The translations under genes and the position numbers were made by a program. 64,000 nucleotides of DNA, from positions 102,614 through 166,613 of the forward strand of contig JBGCFQ010000002.1 in NCBI GenBank assembly GCA_045106985.1, read 5' to 3'. This stretch comes from JAUIET01 sp045106985 (lineage in GTDB: Bacteria > Pseudomonadota > Gammaproteobacteria > Pseudomonadales > JAUIET01). Positions 8,083 through 16,647 of the stretch are shown piece by piece (position 1 is the stretch's first letter; every line of letters starts with the position of its first letter). The notes under the pieces were generated by a model. The model did no database searches. It saw only the letters and a program-made list of their open reading frames with translations, and was not told the origin of the DNA.

Positions 8083-9960
8083 TTAGTGCCGCCGAACTGG
8101 GTCAGCTGCCAGATCCGCTTCTTTCGGTGCTATCGGCGCGATCGATTCATGCTCTACCTGGCCACCAAAAGTCTGAAGCAGCGAGTTTACATTTGGGTCG
8201 CTCATTATACTGTCTACGGCCGCCTGCTGTCGTTCTCGCTTACAACGTTGGTCATGCAAGAAAGGTGTTTCCCTGCCTACTGCGCCCGATTCAAGCGTGA
8301 CCTTGAGCATTTGACCGGTATAATTTTGTAACGCACTCTCCAGCTGAGCCACATGAGTCGCCTGGAACAACTTGCAATTTACCTCATCCAGGCAAAAAAC
8401 CACATGCCCGTCGGCGGCCTCCTTCAATTCGCAGTTCGCGGCCACGTTTCGGGCCATTCCCGCTATTTTCAGCCTTGCAAACACCTCGTTCCAATTATCT
8501 GGCCCTAACGCATGGCAGGGTTCTACATCAGGCTTTTTTTTTTCAGTCTGCGGCTCAGCCTGCGTCGCTAATACTGATGTCGCAGCAGGGTCCCTATGCG
8601 CGGCAGATGGTCCCGCGCTGGCTTGCGGGGCTTCAGCAACCTGACTCACACCGGGCGCTTGTCGGTCCGACGATGTAGATGAGGATATAGCTGTAGCCGG
8701 CAGTTCGGGCACTGAGGACGATTGGTCAGGCGTCGATTCCGCTCGATCGGGTGCGGCCGCGGCTTGAGCAGGCGTCGCTGCACTTTCATCAATAATCGCT
8801 GGGTCAGAACTATTGTTGGCAGCTTGTTCTGCCATCTCAGCCGGCGCAGTCGATAGTTCTTCGATAGTGTCAGTGTCATCAGCCAGGAAAGTCAGCATAC
8901 GCATTAGCGCCATTTCCAACCCAACTCTGGGTGACGGAGCAAATGGTAGGTCGCGCTGGGCTTGAACCGCAATTTGATAATACAACTGCACGTCCTCGGC
9001 CAACATCGATGCCGCTAGAGCTTTAAGGCGCTCGGAACTATCAAGTTGAGGCGCTTGATAATCCGGTACAGCCTGAAACACCGCTATGCTGTGCAGACTA
9101 CTTAACAGCTCTTCAATGTATAAAGAAAGATCAGTACCATTTGACGCCACCTGCTCAGACAGTTTAAGCACTGCTGACGCGTCTCTCTGCGCCAGCGCCT
9201 CTATAAGCTCGCAGACAGTATCGCGACTAATTGTGCCCAGCATTGAGCTTACGTCGGCCTCACGAATACCATCGCCACTGAAAGCAATCGCCTGGTCTGT
9301 AAGGCTGAGCGCATCGCGCATGCTGCCTGAGGCCGCGCGTGCTAACGCCCACAACGCCGCCTCCTCCGCTGTGACAGCCTCAGCACCCAATACGTGCTTG
9401 AGGTGCTCAACGATTACCTCAGGAGCAATATTCTTAAGACTAAACTGCAAGCACCGAGATAAAATTGTGGCGGGCAACCGTTGTGGATCAGTTGTGGCCA
9501 ATAAGAACTTAACATGTGGTGGTGGCTCTTCCAATGTTTTGAGAAGTGCATTAAAACTGTGCGTTGACAGCATATGTACTTCGTCAATCAGGTAAATCTT
9601 GAAGCGACCTTTGCTAGGCGCGTATTGCACGTTCTCTAGCAATTCCCGAGTATCTTCCACCTTGGTTCGTGAGGCGGCATCTACTTCTATCAAATCAACA
9701 AAGCGATTTTCTGAGATCTCGCTACAAGCACCGCACTTTCCGCAAGGTCTTGAGCTAACACCGGTTTCACAGTTTAGGCATTTCGCCAAAATTCTAGCAA
9801 CGCTGGTCTTACCCACGCCGCGAGTGCCAGTGAACAAATACGCATGATGCAGGCGATCAGAATCGAGGGCATTCACAAGTGCTTGAAGCACATGTTCCTG
9901 GCCGCGCATTTCGTGGAATGTTGCCGGCCTCCATTTGCGTGCCAGCACCTGATAAGACAT
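8083..9960 (-). CDS. dnaX: DNA polymerase III tau (and probably gamma) subunit
   Basis: A 625-residue clamp-loader ATPase. Walker A is GTRGVGKTS (45-53), the zinc site uses cysteines 64, 73, 76 and 79, Walker B/DExx is LIDEVHML, and sensor 1 is LLATTDPQ. Domain III ends near residue 365. A low-complexity Ala/Ser/Pro linker covers about 380-470. The tau-specific C-terminal domain, from about 480, begins with CHALGPDNWNEV. Codons 473-476 contain an A10 run at which a -1 shift would stop after one codon, giving a gamma-like 477-residue product (see the separate site). It lies downstream of ffs and is followed by ebfC and recR. Confidence 0.95.
   Translation of the reverse strand: MSYQVLARKWRPATFHEMRGQEHVLQALVNALDSDRLHHAYLFTGTRGVGKTSVARILAKCLNCETGVSSRPCGKCGACSEISENRFVDLIEVDAASRTKVEDTRELLENVQYAPSKGRFKIYLIDEVHMLSTHSFNALLKTLEEPPPHVKFLLATTDPQRLPATILSRCLQFSLKNIAPEVIVEHLKHVLGAEAVTAEEAALWALARAASGSMRDALSLTDQAIAFSGDGIREADVSSMLGTISRDTVCELIEALAQRDASAVLKLSEQVASNGTDLSLYIEELLSSLHSIAVFQAVPDYQAPQLDSSERLKALAASMLAEDVQLYYQIAVQAQRDLPFAPSPRVGLEMALMRMLTFLADDTDTIEELSTAPAEMAEQAANNSSDPAIIDESAATPAQAAAAPDRAESTPDQSSSVPELPATAISSSTSSDRQAPGVSQVAEAPQASAGPSAAHRDPAATSVLATQAEPQTEKKKPDVEPCHALGPDNWNEVFARLKIAGMARNVAANCELKEAADGHVVFCLDEVNCKLFQATHVAQLESALQNYTGQMLKVTLESGAVGRETPFLHDQRCKRERQQAAVDSIMSDPNVNSLLQTFGGQVEHESIAPIAPKEADLAADPVRRH
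8528..8544 (-). other. Likely dnaX frameshift or slippage site (A10 run)
   Basis: On the coding strand the sequence is G, ten A, G at 8544-8533, read as GAA AAA AAA AAG. It contains the A AAA AAG heptamer used for -1 frameshifting in Escherichia coli dnaX. In the -1 frame the next codons are GCC then TGA (8530-8528). In the +1 frame they reach TAG four codons on. A short CCCT/AGGG stem lies downstream. The heptamer, A run and stops are seen; frameshifting or polymerase slippage is inferred from known dnaX genes. Confidence 0.7.
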
Positions 9961-10082
9961 AGCGTATCCAGTTGCCCATCAGCTTGTCGGCTCGATCAGT
10001 GATGTTCAGAACACCATGCCAAAGATCGAATCGTTTCAAGCGTTAACCAGCCGCTTCCGAAGCAGACTGTTTTCGGCATTGT

Positions 10083-10123
10083 AACACTGCCTTGAGAGAA
10101 ACACTGTATTGTGAAAAACACTG
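10083..10123. repeat. Three AACACTG repeats with an exact 17-bp period
   Basis: AACACTG occurs at 10083, 10100 and 10117, between the 3' end of ffs and the start of dnaX. The flanking bases also partly match (AAACACTGT in copies two and three). The array could be a protein-binding site controlling dnaX or part of the ffs trailer. No known operator was recognised. Confidence 0.6.
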
Positions 10124-10137
10124 TCTCATGATAATTA

Positions 10138-10252
10138 GGGTGGCGGCCCCTGCCAGCCACACCCCGGCACACGATCCATAGCTACCGTTGCTCCCTTCCG
10201 GGCCTGGCGGAGTTTACCACTTCACGTTGCGAGGGGACCAACAAGGACCACC
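10138..10252 (-). ncRNA. ffs: 4.5S RNA (signal recognition particle RNA)
   Basis: About 114 nt, the size of the E. coli RNA. The conserved Ffh-binding hairpin is seen as AGGCCCGGAAGGGAGCAAC, with the CGGAAGG loop, and the returning arm contains GTGTGCCGGGGTGTGGCTGG. The ends pair through GGTGG (5') and CCACC (3'). The RNA works with Ffh to target nascent membrane proteins. A promoter 33 bases upstream leaves a leader of about 25 nt, as in E. coli where RNase P removes it. It lies upstream of dnaX, a common gammaproteobacterial arrangement. The exact 3' end is uncertain by a few bases. Confidence 0.93.
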
Positions 10253-10284
10253 ATTGAAGCGCCGCGATTACTTCGGCGCCGCGC

Positions 10285-10313
10285 ATTATGCGTTAATCGC
10301 ACAGTGTCATCAA
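10285..10313 (-). promoter_or_regulatory. Sigma-70 promoter of ffs
   Basis: TTGATG (10313-10308) and CATAAT (10290-10285) are separated by exactly 17 bases, and a GC-rich GCGCGG discriminator follows, typical of stringently controlled stable-RNA genes. The -35 box overlaps the stop codon of the alcohol dehydrogenase gene. The predicted start leaves a leader of about 25 nt before the mature RNA. Confidence 0.75.
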
Positions 10314-11326
10314 GCCAACAAATCTATCATAATTTTTGCACCCGCTTCGGGTGCGCAAGCAAGCCCAAACGCGGTCTCGAATTCTTCAAGCGGAAAATGG
10401 TGACTTACCATCGGTAACACATCAACTTCACCACTCGCCAACATCGAAATAACATCGGGGAATTCGTTTGGGTAAGCCATTGAGCCGGTAATCGACAGCT
10501 CCTTCATCAACAACATGGTGAAATCAACTTCAACTGGCTTTTTGTGCAACCCTGCTACTATCAGTCTCGCCCCCGTTTTGCAGACATCCAGCACTGATTT
10601 GACGATACTAGTGGCACCTGCCGCGTCTATGAAAATATCCGTGCCGGCAATTGGCAGCATGCCCATTAATTGATCTGCGCCATGCTGTTGTTGCAGATAC
10701 GCAAGCAAATCCAGTCCCTCAGGTGATCGTGTTTCACGCGCACCCATTTTCATCGCTCGCTCGCGGCGGTCTGCCGAAAAATCCAGACCAATAATGTCCT
10801 CCACCCCGCGATAGCGCAGCGCAGCAATGCAGCTCAAACCAATTGCACCCAGGCCAAAGATGAGAACTTTATTGCCTGACCCAGGCTGAGCTTGGTTGAC
10901 AGCGTGGAACCCAACCGCCAGCGGCTCGACCAAGGCGCCTTCTAGCATGGACACGGTCTCGGGCAATTTAAATACGCAACCACCCAATGCCGCATTTCGA
11001 ACTAAAAGCTGGCGAGCAAATCCGCCCTCACTGCCGCCATTGCCAATCGCATTACCAGCCCCCATGGGGTTAACGCAAACACGATCACCAATTGCAAGGT
11101 CGATGACATTCTTGCCCACTGCAGCAACAGTGCCTGACAGCTCGTGTCCCAGCGGCATAGCCGCGCCACTCGGCCCAGCAAGGCCTCCTTGCGCTACATA
11201 AGTAACGTCGCTGCCACAAATACCGCAGTGCTGAACCTGAATAAGCGCATCATCATCAGATATTTGTGGCAAAGCGACCTCGTCGAGTGAAAAACTTCCC
11301 GGGCCGTGCAACTGGACGAGTTTCAT
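10310..11326 (-). CDS. Zinc-dependent MDR-family alcohol dehydrogenase
   Basis: A 338-residue medium-chain dehydrogenase resembling sorbitol, threonine or butanediol dehydrogenases. Catalytic zinc ligands are C37 (GICGSD) and H61-E62 (GHE), with a later Glu in ALVEPLAVG. The nucleotide-binding motif is GLGAIGL near 161, and the Asp after the second strand (GLDFSAD) suggests NAD rather than NADP. The usual four-cysteine structural zinc lobe is missing and is replaced by a Gly/Asn-rich stretch (GAGNAIGNGGSEGG). The substrate is unknown. Its stop codon lies inside the ffs -35 box. Confidence 0.85.
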   Translation of the reverse strand: MKLVQLHGPGSFSLDEVALPQISDDDALIQVQHCGICGSDVTYVAQGGLAGPSGAAMPLGHELSGTVAAVGKNVIDLAIGDRVCVNPMGAGNAIGNGGSEGGFARQLLVRNAALGGCVFKLPETVSMLEGALVEPLAVGFHAVNQAQPGSGNKVLIFGLGAIGLSCIAALRYRGVEDIIGLDFSADRRERAMKMGARETRSPEGLDLLAYLQQQHGADQLMGMLPIAGTDIFIDAAGATSIVKSVLDVCKTGARLIVAGLHKKPVEVDFTMLLMKELSITGSMAYPNEFPDVISMLASGEVDVLPMVSHHFPLEEFETAFGLACAPEAGAKIMIDLLA

Positions 11327-11488
11327 TGGCTACCCACCATATTTCGAGTAAATCGTGTGCAAAGTCTAACCCACCTAGGCAGCCGCGTCGCCGCAAACAC
11401 AAGCATGGATTCTGACAATGCGTTTACTCGCCAACGTATACCAAACGGCGTATCCTCGACTCAACGTTAGATGCTATAGGACGCAGCC

Positions 11489-12637
11489 ATGGCCATTGCC
11501 CCACCACCAAGCCGACGAGCACTGCATGACTTCCTGGACGCTCTTAAAGATATTGATGTAGATTATTTTACCGAAGCACGCGGAATCATCAGCGAGGCAG
11601 ATATTGCTGAAGGCGAACATTATTTAACCCACTTAATGAAGGTGGGCCTAGAGATAGCTCTGGATAACGACGAAAATGCACCGCATTTTAGCCAGCTGAT
11701 TACACCAACACAAAAATTTGGTGGTGACGGACCCGACCACTTCGTGTTCTTTGCACCACTCACTGGGCAACGAAAATACACTATCAAAGGCCAGAAAACT
11801 GGCGAGGTTTACCTTTCGTTCACCGTCCACACCGGAGAACGCGATTCACTTTGGGGCACCGGTGTTGTCAGCGAGATGAACGATCAACGAATAGAGTTTG
11901 ATGCTGAAGGCAGGTATGAGATAACTCTTAGCAAAGAGCCGCAAAAAGGTAATTGGCTGCCTATAAACGACGACACAATTTGCGTGGTCACTCGACATTA
12001 CTTTATGAATGAGCGAGCAGCCGTTTCTGACCCTACCGTAAATCCAGTGATTGAAATCGAAACCCAGTCAAAACCAGAACCTCCTCTGCCTTTATCTACT
12101 GAGAACTTCGCACGAAAACTCAAAATGGTGGAAGGCTACATAAGGGGGCACACGGTCAACCGGCCGCTACAAAGCGCTGCAACTGTTCCAGATTGGTTCT
12201 CCTTAATCCCGAATCAATTGCCCCAAGCGCGCGTTTGGAATAATGATGACGGTGGCGGATACGGAGCGGTTGACGCTGCCTACGCAGCCTGCCCGTTTGT
12301 ACTTGGCAAGAATGAAGCTCTATTGATCGAAGGCAGAATGCCTAACTGCCGATACGCCAACATCACGCTGTGGAATCGCTACTTGCAAACTTTCGACCAT
12401 CGGTTTCGTCAAGTAGGCCTGAACTTGGCGCAATTGATTTGTAACAACGACGGTAGCTACAAGCTGGTGGTATCTCATGAAGACCCAGGGCATCCGAACT
12501 GGCTGGACACCGAAGGTCGTGCCTATGGCACGATATATTGTCGCTACTTACTGGCAAGCGAGGCAATAGAAAAAGCACACTGCAAAGTGCTATCGTTTGC
12601 TCAAGCCGTAGACACCTTGGCCAACTGGCAGCAATAG
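11489..12637 (+). CDS. DUF1214-domain protein
   Basis: A 382-residue cytoplasmic protein with no signal peptide. The C-terminal part resembles DUF1214 (segments such as ANITLWNRYLQTFDHR and SHEDPGHPNWLDTEGRAYG), a domain often found with DUF1254 in proteins of unknown role. The N-terminal helical part (FLDALKDIDVDYFTEARGI) is also typical of these stand-alone DUF1214 proteins, which are frequent in bacteria that degrade lipids or steroids. The start is preceded by AGGA at 7 bases. No operon partner is present. Confidence 0.7.
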   Translation: MAIAPPPSRRALHDFLDALKDIDVDYFTEARGIISEADIAEGEHYLTHLMKVGLEIALDNDENAPHFSQLITPTQKFGGDGPDHFVFFAPLTGQRKYTIKGQKTGEVYLSFTVHTGERDSLWGTGVVSEMNDQRIEFDAEGRYEITLSKEPQKGNWLPINDDTICVVTRHYFMNERAAVSDPTVNPVIEIETQSKPEPPLPLSTENFARKLKMVEGYIRGHTVNRPLQSAATVPDWFSLIPNQLPQARVWNNDDGGGYGAVDAAYAACPFVLGKNEALLIEGRMPNCRYANITLWNRYLQTFDHRFRQVGLNLAQLICNNDGSYKLVVSHEDPGHPNWLDTEGRAYGTIYCRYLLASEAIEKAHCKVLSFAQAVDTLANWQQ

Positions 12638-12825
12638 ATTTAACCTTGCAAATAAGATATAACTAATTGTTTTTATATGTTTTTAAACTTTATTCAACAA
12701 AAGAGTTAGAGAACGCTCATCGTTTTTAGCTCGACCGTGAGCAGAAAATCAGTAAACTACGCCGCTTCGTTTGCCAGCAATACACTCTCTGGCAACGTTG
12801 AACCTGCAAGACGGCGGAGAGAAAC

Positions 12826-13965
12826 ATGCAGATTGGAGTTCCAAAGGAAACGGCAGACGGCGAGAAACGTTGCGCGGTCGTACCTCAAAATGCCAAGCGC
12901 TTATGCGCAATGGGCGCAGACCTTCTATTAGAAAGTGGTTTAGGTGTAGCAGCAGGTTTTTCAGACGCTGATTACGAAGAGGCTGGCGCAAAAATCACAA
13001 CTGATCGCGGCAAGCTGCTATCCGAGTCCGATGTTATCTTACGCTTGAAAAAGCCAGAGAAGGATGAGGTCAGCCAACTTAAAAAGGGCTGCATCCACGT
13101 AAGCTACCTCGACCCTTATAATGAACGCGAGCTGGTGGAAACCCTGCGAGCCGCGGACATTAATGCCATCAGCATGGAAATGATTCCGCGCACAACTCGC
13201 GCCCAAAAAATGGACGCTCTGAGTTCACAGGCCAACCTGGCTGGCTATGTGATGGTCATATTGGCAGCGCGTCAGTTGAATAAAATCTTACCAATGATGA
13301 TGACGCCAGCGGGCACAATCGCGCCGGCAAGAGTTTTTGTTATTGGTGCCGGTGTCGCCGGCCTGCAGGCCATCGCGACGGCGAAACGTTTGGGAGCACG
13401 AGTAGAAGCTTTCGACACTCGAGCGGTTGTCGCAGAGCAAGTAAGGTCACTGGGCGGTAAGTTCGTTGAGATCGACCTTGGTGAAACTGGGCAAACAAAA
13501 GACGGCTACGCAAAAGCCCTCACCGAAGATCAGCTGGAACTGCAAAAGCAGGGGCAGAAAAAAGTTATAGCTCAATCAGACATTGTGATTACGACCGCTC
13601 AACTGTTTGGACGTAAAGCACCGGTTATTGTTACCAGAGACATGATTGAGGCGATGAAGCCTGGCAGCGTCGTGGTTGATATGGCCGTGGAATCGGGCGG
13701 CAACGTTGAAGGTTCCGAGCTAGACAAAATAGTCGATGTCAATGGCGTATCGGTCATAGGTATGGGTAATTTACCCTCGGAAGCCTGCCGCAACGCCAGC
13801 GAAATGTACTCTTCAAACTTGTTCAATTTAGTGGACGAATTTTGGGACAAAGAAGGTGATGCGGGTCTGGTACTCAATCCCGACGACGACATTATTCAAG
13901 GCTGTCTGATCACCCGTGATGGGGAACTGGTCAACGAAGCCATCAAGAATCATTACTCAAATTAA
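12826..13965 (+). CDS. pntAA: NAD(P) transhydrogenase subunit alpha part 1
   Basis: A 379-residue soluble NAD(H)-binding domain (dI) of the proton-pumping transhydrogenase. The N-terminus MQIGVPKETADGEKRCA is typical, and the dinucleotide motif is VIGAGVAGLQA near 170-181. It sits on the cytoplasmic face and passes hydride between NADH and NADP. The alpha subunit is split in two here, as in Rhodospirillum, rather than fused as in E. coli. GGAG precedes the ATG, and pntAB follows after 12 bases. It should not be mistaken for alanine dehydrogenase, which has a similar fold. Confidence 0.95.
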   Translation: MQIGVPKETADGEKRCAVVPQNAKRLCAMGADLLLESGLGVAAGFSDADYEEAGAKITTDRGKLLSESDVILRLKKPEKDEVSQLKKGCIHVSYLDPYNERELVETLRAADINAISMEMIPRTTRAQKMDALSSQANLAGYVMVILAARQLNKILPMMMTPAGTIAPARVFVIGAGVAGLQAIATAKRLGARVEAFDTRAVVAEQVRSLGGKFVEIDLGETGQTKDGYAKALTEDQLELQKQGQKKVIAQSDIVITTAQLFGRKAPVIVTRDMIEAMKPGSVVVDMAVESGGNVEGSELDKIVDVNGVSVIGMGNLPSEACRNASEMYSSNLFNLVDEFWDKEGDAGLVLNPDDDIIQGCLITRDGELVNEAIKNHYSN

Positions 13966-13977
13966 GGATCGACGACG

Positions 13978-14280
13978 ATGGAACTCATTTATCTGATATT
14001 TATTCTCGTATTGTCGGTATTTCTCGGCTTCGAACTTATTTCAAAAGTACCGGCAACGCTGCATACGCCGCTGATGTCAGGCGCTAACGCTATTTCCGGC
14101 ATTACCTTAGTGGGTGCTGTGCTCGCGGCCGGTTCAGAAGGCTTAGGTGGCTTTGCTGATGTACTTGCAGGAATTGCCGTTATTACGGCAACCGTCAATG
14201 TTGTTGGCGGCTACATGGTGACCAACCGTATGCTCTCCATGTTCAAGAAAAAAGAGTCAAGTAATGGAGCGGGCAAATGA
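13978..14280 (+). CDS. pntAB: NAD(P) transhydrogenase subunit alpha part 2
   Basis: A 100-residue membrane protein forming the alpha part of the proton channel (dII). Three to four hydrophobic segments are visible, with the conserved HTPLMSGANAISGITLVGA region at about 31-49. The stop codon overlaps the pntB start by four bases (ATGA), so the two are translationally coupled. Confidence 0.95.
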   Translation: MELIYLIFILVLSVFLGFELISKVPATLHTPLMSGANAISGITLVGAVLAAGSEGLGGFADVLAGIAVITATVNVVGGYMVTNRMLSMFKKKESSNGAGK

Positions 14281-15644
14281 GCGTAGACCTATTTATTAAT
14301 CTTGCCTACATTGTCGCAGCCATTCTATTTATTCTTGGCTTAAAGAAGCTTGGCTCTCCAGACAGCGCGCGCCAAGGCAACCTCATGTCGGCCGTGGGCA
14401 TGGCTATTGCCGTATTTGTTACGCTCTTTAGCTCGCAAATACTGAGCTACACCAGCATTATCTTGTGCGTTCTTATCGGCGCGGGTATTGGCTCCTATGC
14501 CGCCAAGAAAGTTGAAATGACGGCTATGCCTGAAATGGTGGCCCTATTTAATGGTACGGGTGGTATCGCCAGCTTGCTGGTTGGCTGGGCAGCGTTGTTT
14601 GGTGGAGCCGTTAGTTCTTTCACTGCTTTCACTGTGTTGCTGTCAATCGTGATCGGTGGCGTTACCTTTACCGGTAGCCTGATCGCATACGCCAAACTTA
14701 GCGAGAAAATGGATGGCAAAGCCATCGTGTTTGACTCACAAAGAATAGTGAATGGCGCACTTATCGCCGCAATTCTTGTGTTCGGATATTTCTTCGTGCA
14801 AGAACCCGCAGCTACCTCAGGCACCTTGTGGTTGCTGATCATTCTCGCCTTGGTATTTGGTGTAATGGTTGTTATTCCGATTGGTGGCGCTGATATGCCA
14901 GTCGTAATATCTCTGCTCAACAGTTATTCGGGCCTCGCTGCGTGTGCGGCTGGTTTCGCAATCGACAACAATCTATTGATTGTAGCCGGCTCACTGGTTG
15001 GTTCTGCGGGTATTATTCTGACGAACATCATGTGCAAAGCCATGAACCGCTCGCTCGGTAATGTGCTGTTCTCAGGCTTTGGCGCAGTGAAGCACTCAAC
15101 CAAGGTGACCGAGGGCGAAGTTAAGCCCATCAATATTGAAGATGCCTACCTTATTTTGGAAGCTGCTGGCAATGTTATGTTCGTGCCTGGCTACGGAATG
15201 GCTGTTGCACAAGCTCAGCATGCGGTTCGCGAGCTTACTGAATGCCTGGAAGAAAACGGAGCTGAAGTCAGTTTTGCTATTCACCCTGTTGCCGGTCGCA
15301 TGCCTGGACACATGAATGTGCTACTAGCTGAGGCAAACGTCCCTTACGATCAACTGATCGAAATGGATGACGCTAACCCGAGAATGGATTTTGTTGATGT
15401 TGCCATTGTGATTGGCGCCAATGACGTCGTTAACCCAGCAGCCAACGAAGACGACACTAGCCCGATATACGGCATGCCTGTTATCGAAGTACCAAGAGCG
15501 CGCACAGTATTCGTTCTAAAGCGCGGAATGGCAGCGGGCTTCTCTGGAGTAGACAACCCTCTATTCTTTGGTGAAAACACACGGATGTTGTTTGGTGATG
15601 CAAAGGCGTCAATCACAGGCATAGTTGCAGAGTTTAAGAGCTAG
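14277..15644 (+). CDS. pntB: NAD(P) transhydrogenase subunit beta
   Basis: A 455-residue beta subunit. The N-terminal half has eight or nine membrane segments (dII). The C-terminal dIII domain binds NADP(H): the GYGMAVAQAQHAVRELT segment, FAIHPVAGRMPGHMNVLLAEA, IGANDVVNPAA and the closing VLKRGMAAGFSGVDNPLF are all present. With pntAA and pntAB it makes NADPH using the proton gradient. It is the last gene of the operon. Confidence 0.96.
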   Translation: MSVDLFINLAYIVAAILFILGLKKLGSPDSARQGNLMSAVGMAIAVFVTLFSSQILSYTSIILCVLIGAGIGSYAAKKVEMTAMPEMVALFNGTGGIASLLVGWAALFGGAVSSFTAFTVLLSIVIGGVTFTGSLIAYAKLSEKMDGKAIVFDSQRIVNGALIAAILVFGYFFVQEPAATSGTLWLLIILALVFGVMVVIPIGGADMPVVISLLNSYSGLAACAAGFAIDNNLLIVAGSLVGSAGIILTNIMCKAMNRSLGNVLFSGFGAVKHSTKVTEGEVKPINIEDAYLILEAAGNVMFVPGYGMAVAQAQHAVRELTECLEENGAEVSFAIHPVAGRMPGHMNVLLAEANVPYDQLIEMDDANPRMDFVDVAIVIGANDVVNPAANEDDTSPIYGMPVIEVPRARTVFVLKRGMAAGFSGVDNPLFFGENTRMLFGDAKASITGIVAEFKS

Positions 15645-15677
15645 ATAGGGGCTGAAAAGCTAGTATGTGATTAGGTA

Positions 15678-15711
15678 CGCTATGACAGGCGATTCGATGC
15701 TTGTCATAGCG
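15678..15711. terminator. Inverted repeat between convergent pntB and olsA
   Basis: A 10-bp perfect stem, CGCTATGACA with its complement TGTCATAGCG, is separated by 14 bases and extended by GTA/TAC with a one-base bulge. It lies between the stop codons of two convergent genes and could end both transcripts. There is no clear T-run on either side, so it may act only partly or with Rho. Confidence 0.5.
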
Positions 15712-15743
15712 CTACAGCTCTAGCTGAGTTAAGCCGTTGATTA

Positions 15744-16547
15744 CTAGACCTCTTTGCGAGGCAGCTCATCGCCTTCAGCCAGCGACTCTTCCAGCATTTT
15801 TGAACTCTGCTCCCAGCAATGCGTCGCGCACGCCTTTCTGGATTCAAAATCCTTAAACCGTACTGGCTCAGCAAAACGGACCTCAACTCGCGCGGTGGGC
15901 GCACCCAAAGCTTTCACAAAGTGCATTCCAAAAGGCATCGTGTCATACCAGGCAAAAAAGTTTCGCCACTGTCCATTCATTGGCCTACCTGCACAGTGCG
16001 TATAAGACACGGCGAAAGGCTGGATCAGGACATCCACGTCAGATAACTCAGCTGCTTTAAACAAACTACTTTTGAACGGCAGCACCGAAGTGCCATAAGT
16101 GCTAGTGCCCTCAGGAAACAAAATCAGATTACCTTGCTTCTTTAGGTGTAGCTCCATGATGCTAATCTGCTTAGCAGCGCGCTTGCTATTGCGCTCAAAA
16201 AACAAGGTGTTTTGCAGCTTTGCCAACTGACCAAGGACAGGCCAAGAAGCCACATCAGACTTGGCAATGAAATACCCGGGCAGCCAACCGCCAAGTACAA
16301 AGACATCCAAGTAGGAAATATGATTACCAACATACAGTGTCGGTCTGTGGTGAGACATGCCCTTGCCTTGCGTTACTGATAAACCGAAGATTAGACAGCA
16401 ACCACGGTGGAATAATCGTGGAATTTTTTCCAAACCATTATAGTTAACCAGACGTGCCGCATAAAAAAGCGACACCATGGCAGCACACCAAATACACAAG
16501 GCAAAAATCGCGAGCAGCGCCCGAAGAGGTAGAATTACTTTATTCAC
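15744..16547 (-). CDS. olsA: 1-acylglycerol-3-phosphate acyltransferase-like (OlsA)
   Basis: A 267-residue membrane-anchored acyltransferase of the PlsC superfamily. An N-terminal hydrophobic segment (8-32) is followed by the catalytic HX4D motif NHISYLD (H76, D81) and the substrate-binding FPEGTST (144-150). The next gene upstream is an OlsB-like N-acyltransferase, so it is likelier OlsA, which O-acylates lyso-ornithine lipid, than housekeeping PlsC. A PlsC role cannot be ruled out. Confidence 0.8.
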   Translation of the reverse strand: MNKVILPLRALLAIFALCIWCAAMVSLFYAARLVNYNGLEKIPRLFHRGCCLIFGLSVTQGKGMSHHRPTLYVGNHISYLDVFVLGGWLPGYFIAKSDVASWPVLGQLAKLQNTLFFERNSKRAAKQISIMELHLKKQGNLILFPEGTSTYGTSVLPFKSSLFKAAELSDVDVLIQPFAVSYTHCAGRPMNGQWRNFFAWYDTMPFGMHFVKALGAPTARVEVRFAEPVRFKDFESRKACATHCWEQSSKMLEESLAEGDELPRKEV

Positions 16548-16647
16548 AGATTTTTTCTGCTTGTTGTTCTATTTATTGAGTACAGGCTCAGCAAGTTTTG
16601 CTTGAGGACGTTGCGCTCTTAGTCACAAAGCTAAAACCGATATTACA

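Noticed and set aside
8534..8543. T10 run as a sequencing error in dnaX
   Set aside because: The frame is intact on both sides and the position matches known dnaX frameshift sites. It still should be confirmed in reads.
10138..10252. tRNA or riboswitch in the gap between dnaX and the dehydrogenase gene
   Set aside because: The CGGAAGG loop and the end pairing identify 4.5S RNA; no cloverleaf or ligand-binding fold was found.
12826..13965. Alanine dehydrogenase
   Set aside because: The neighbours pntAB and pntB and the N-terminal sequence identify it as the NAD-binding transhydrogenase part.
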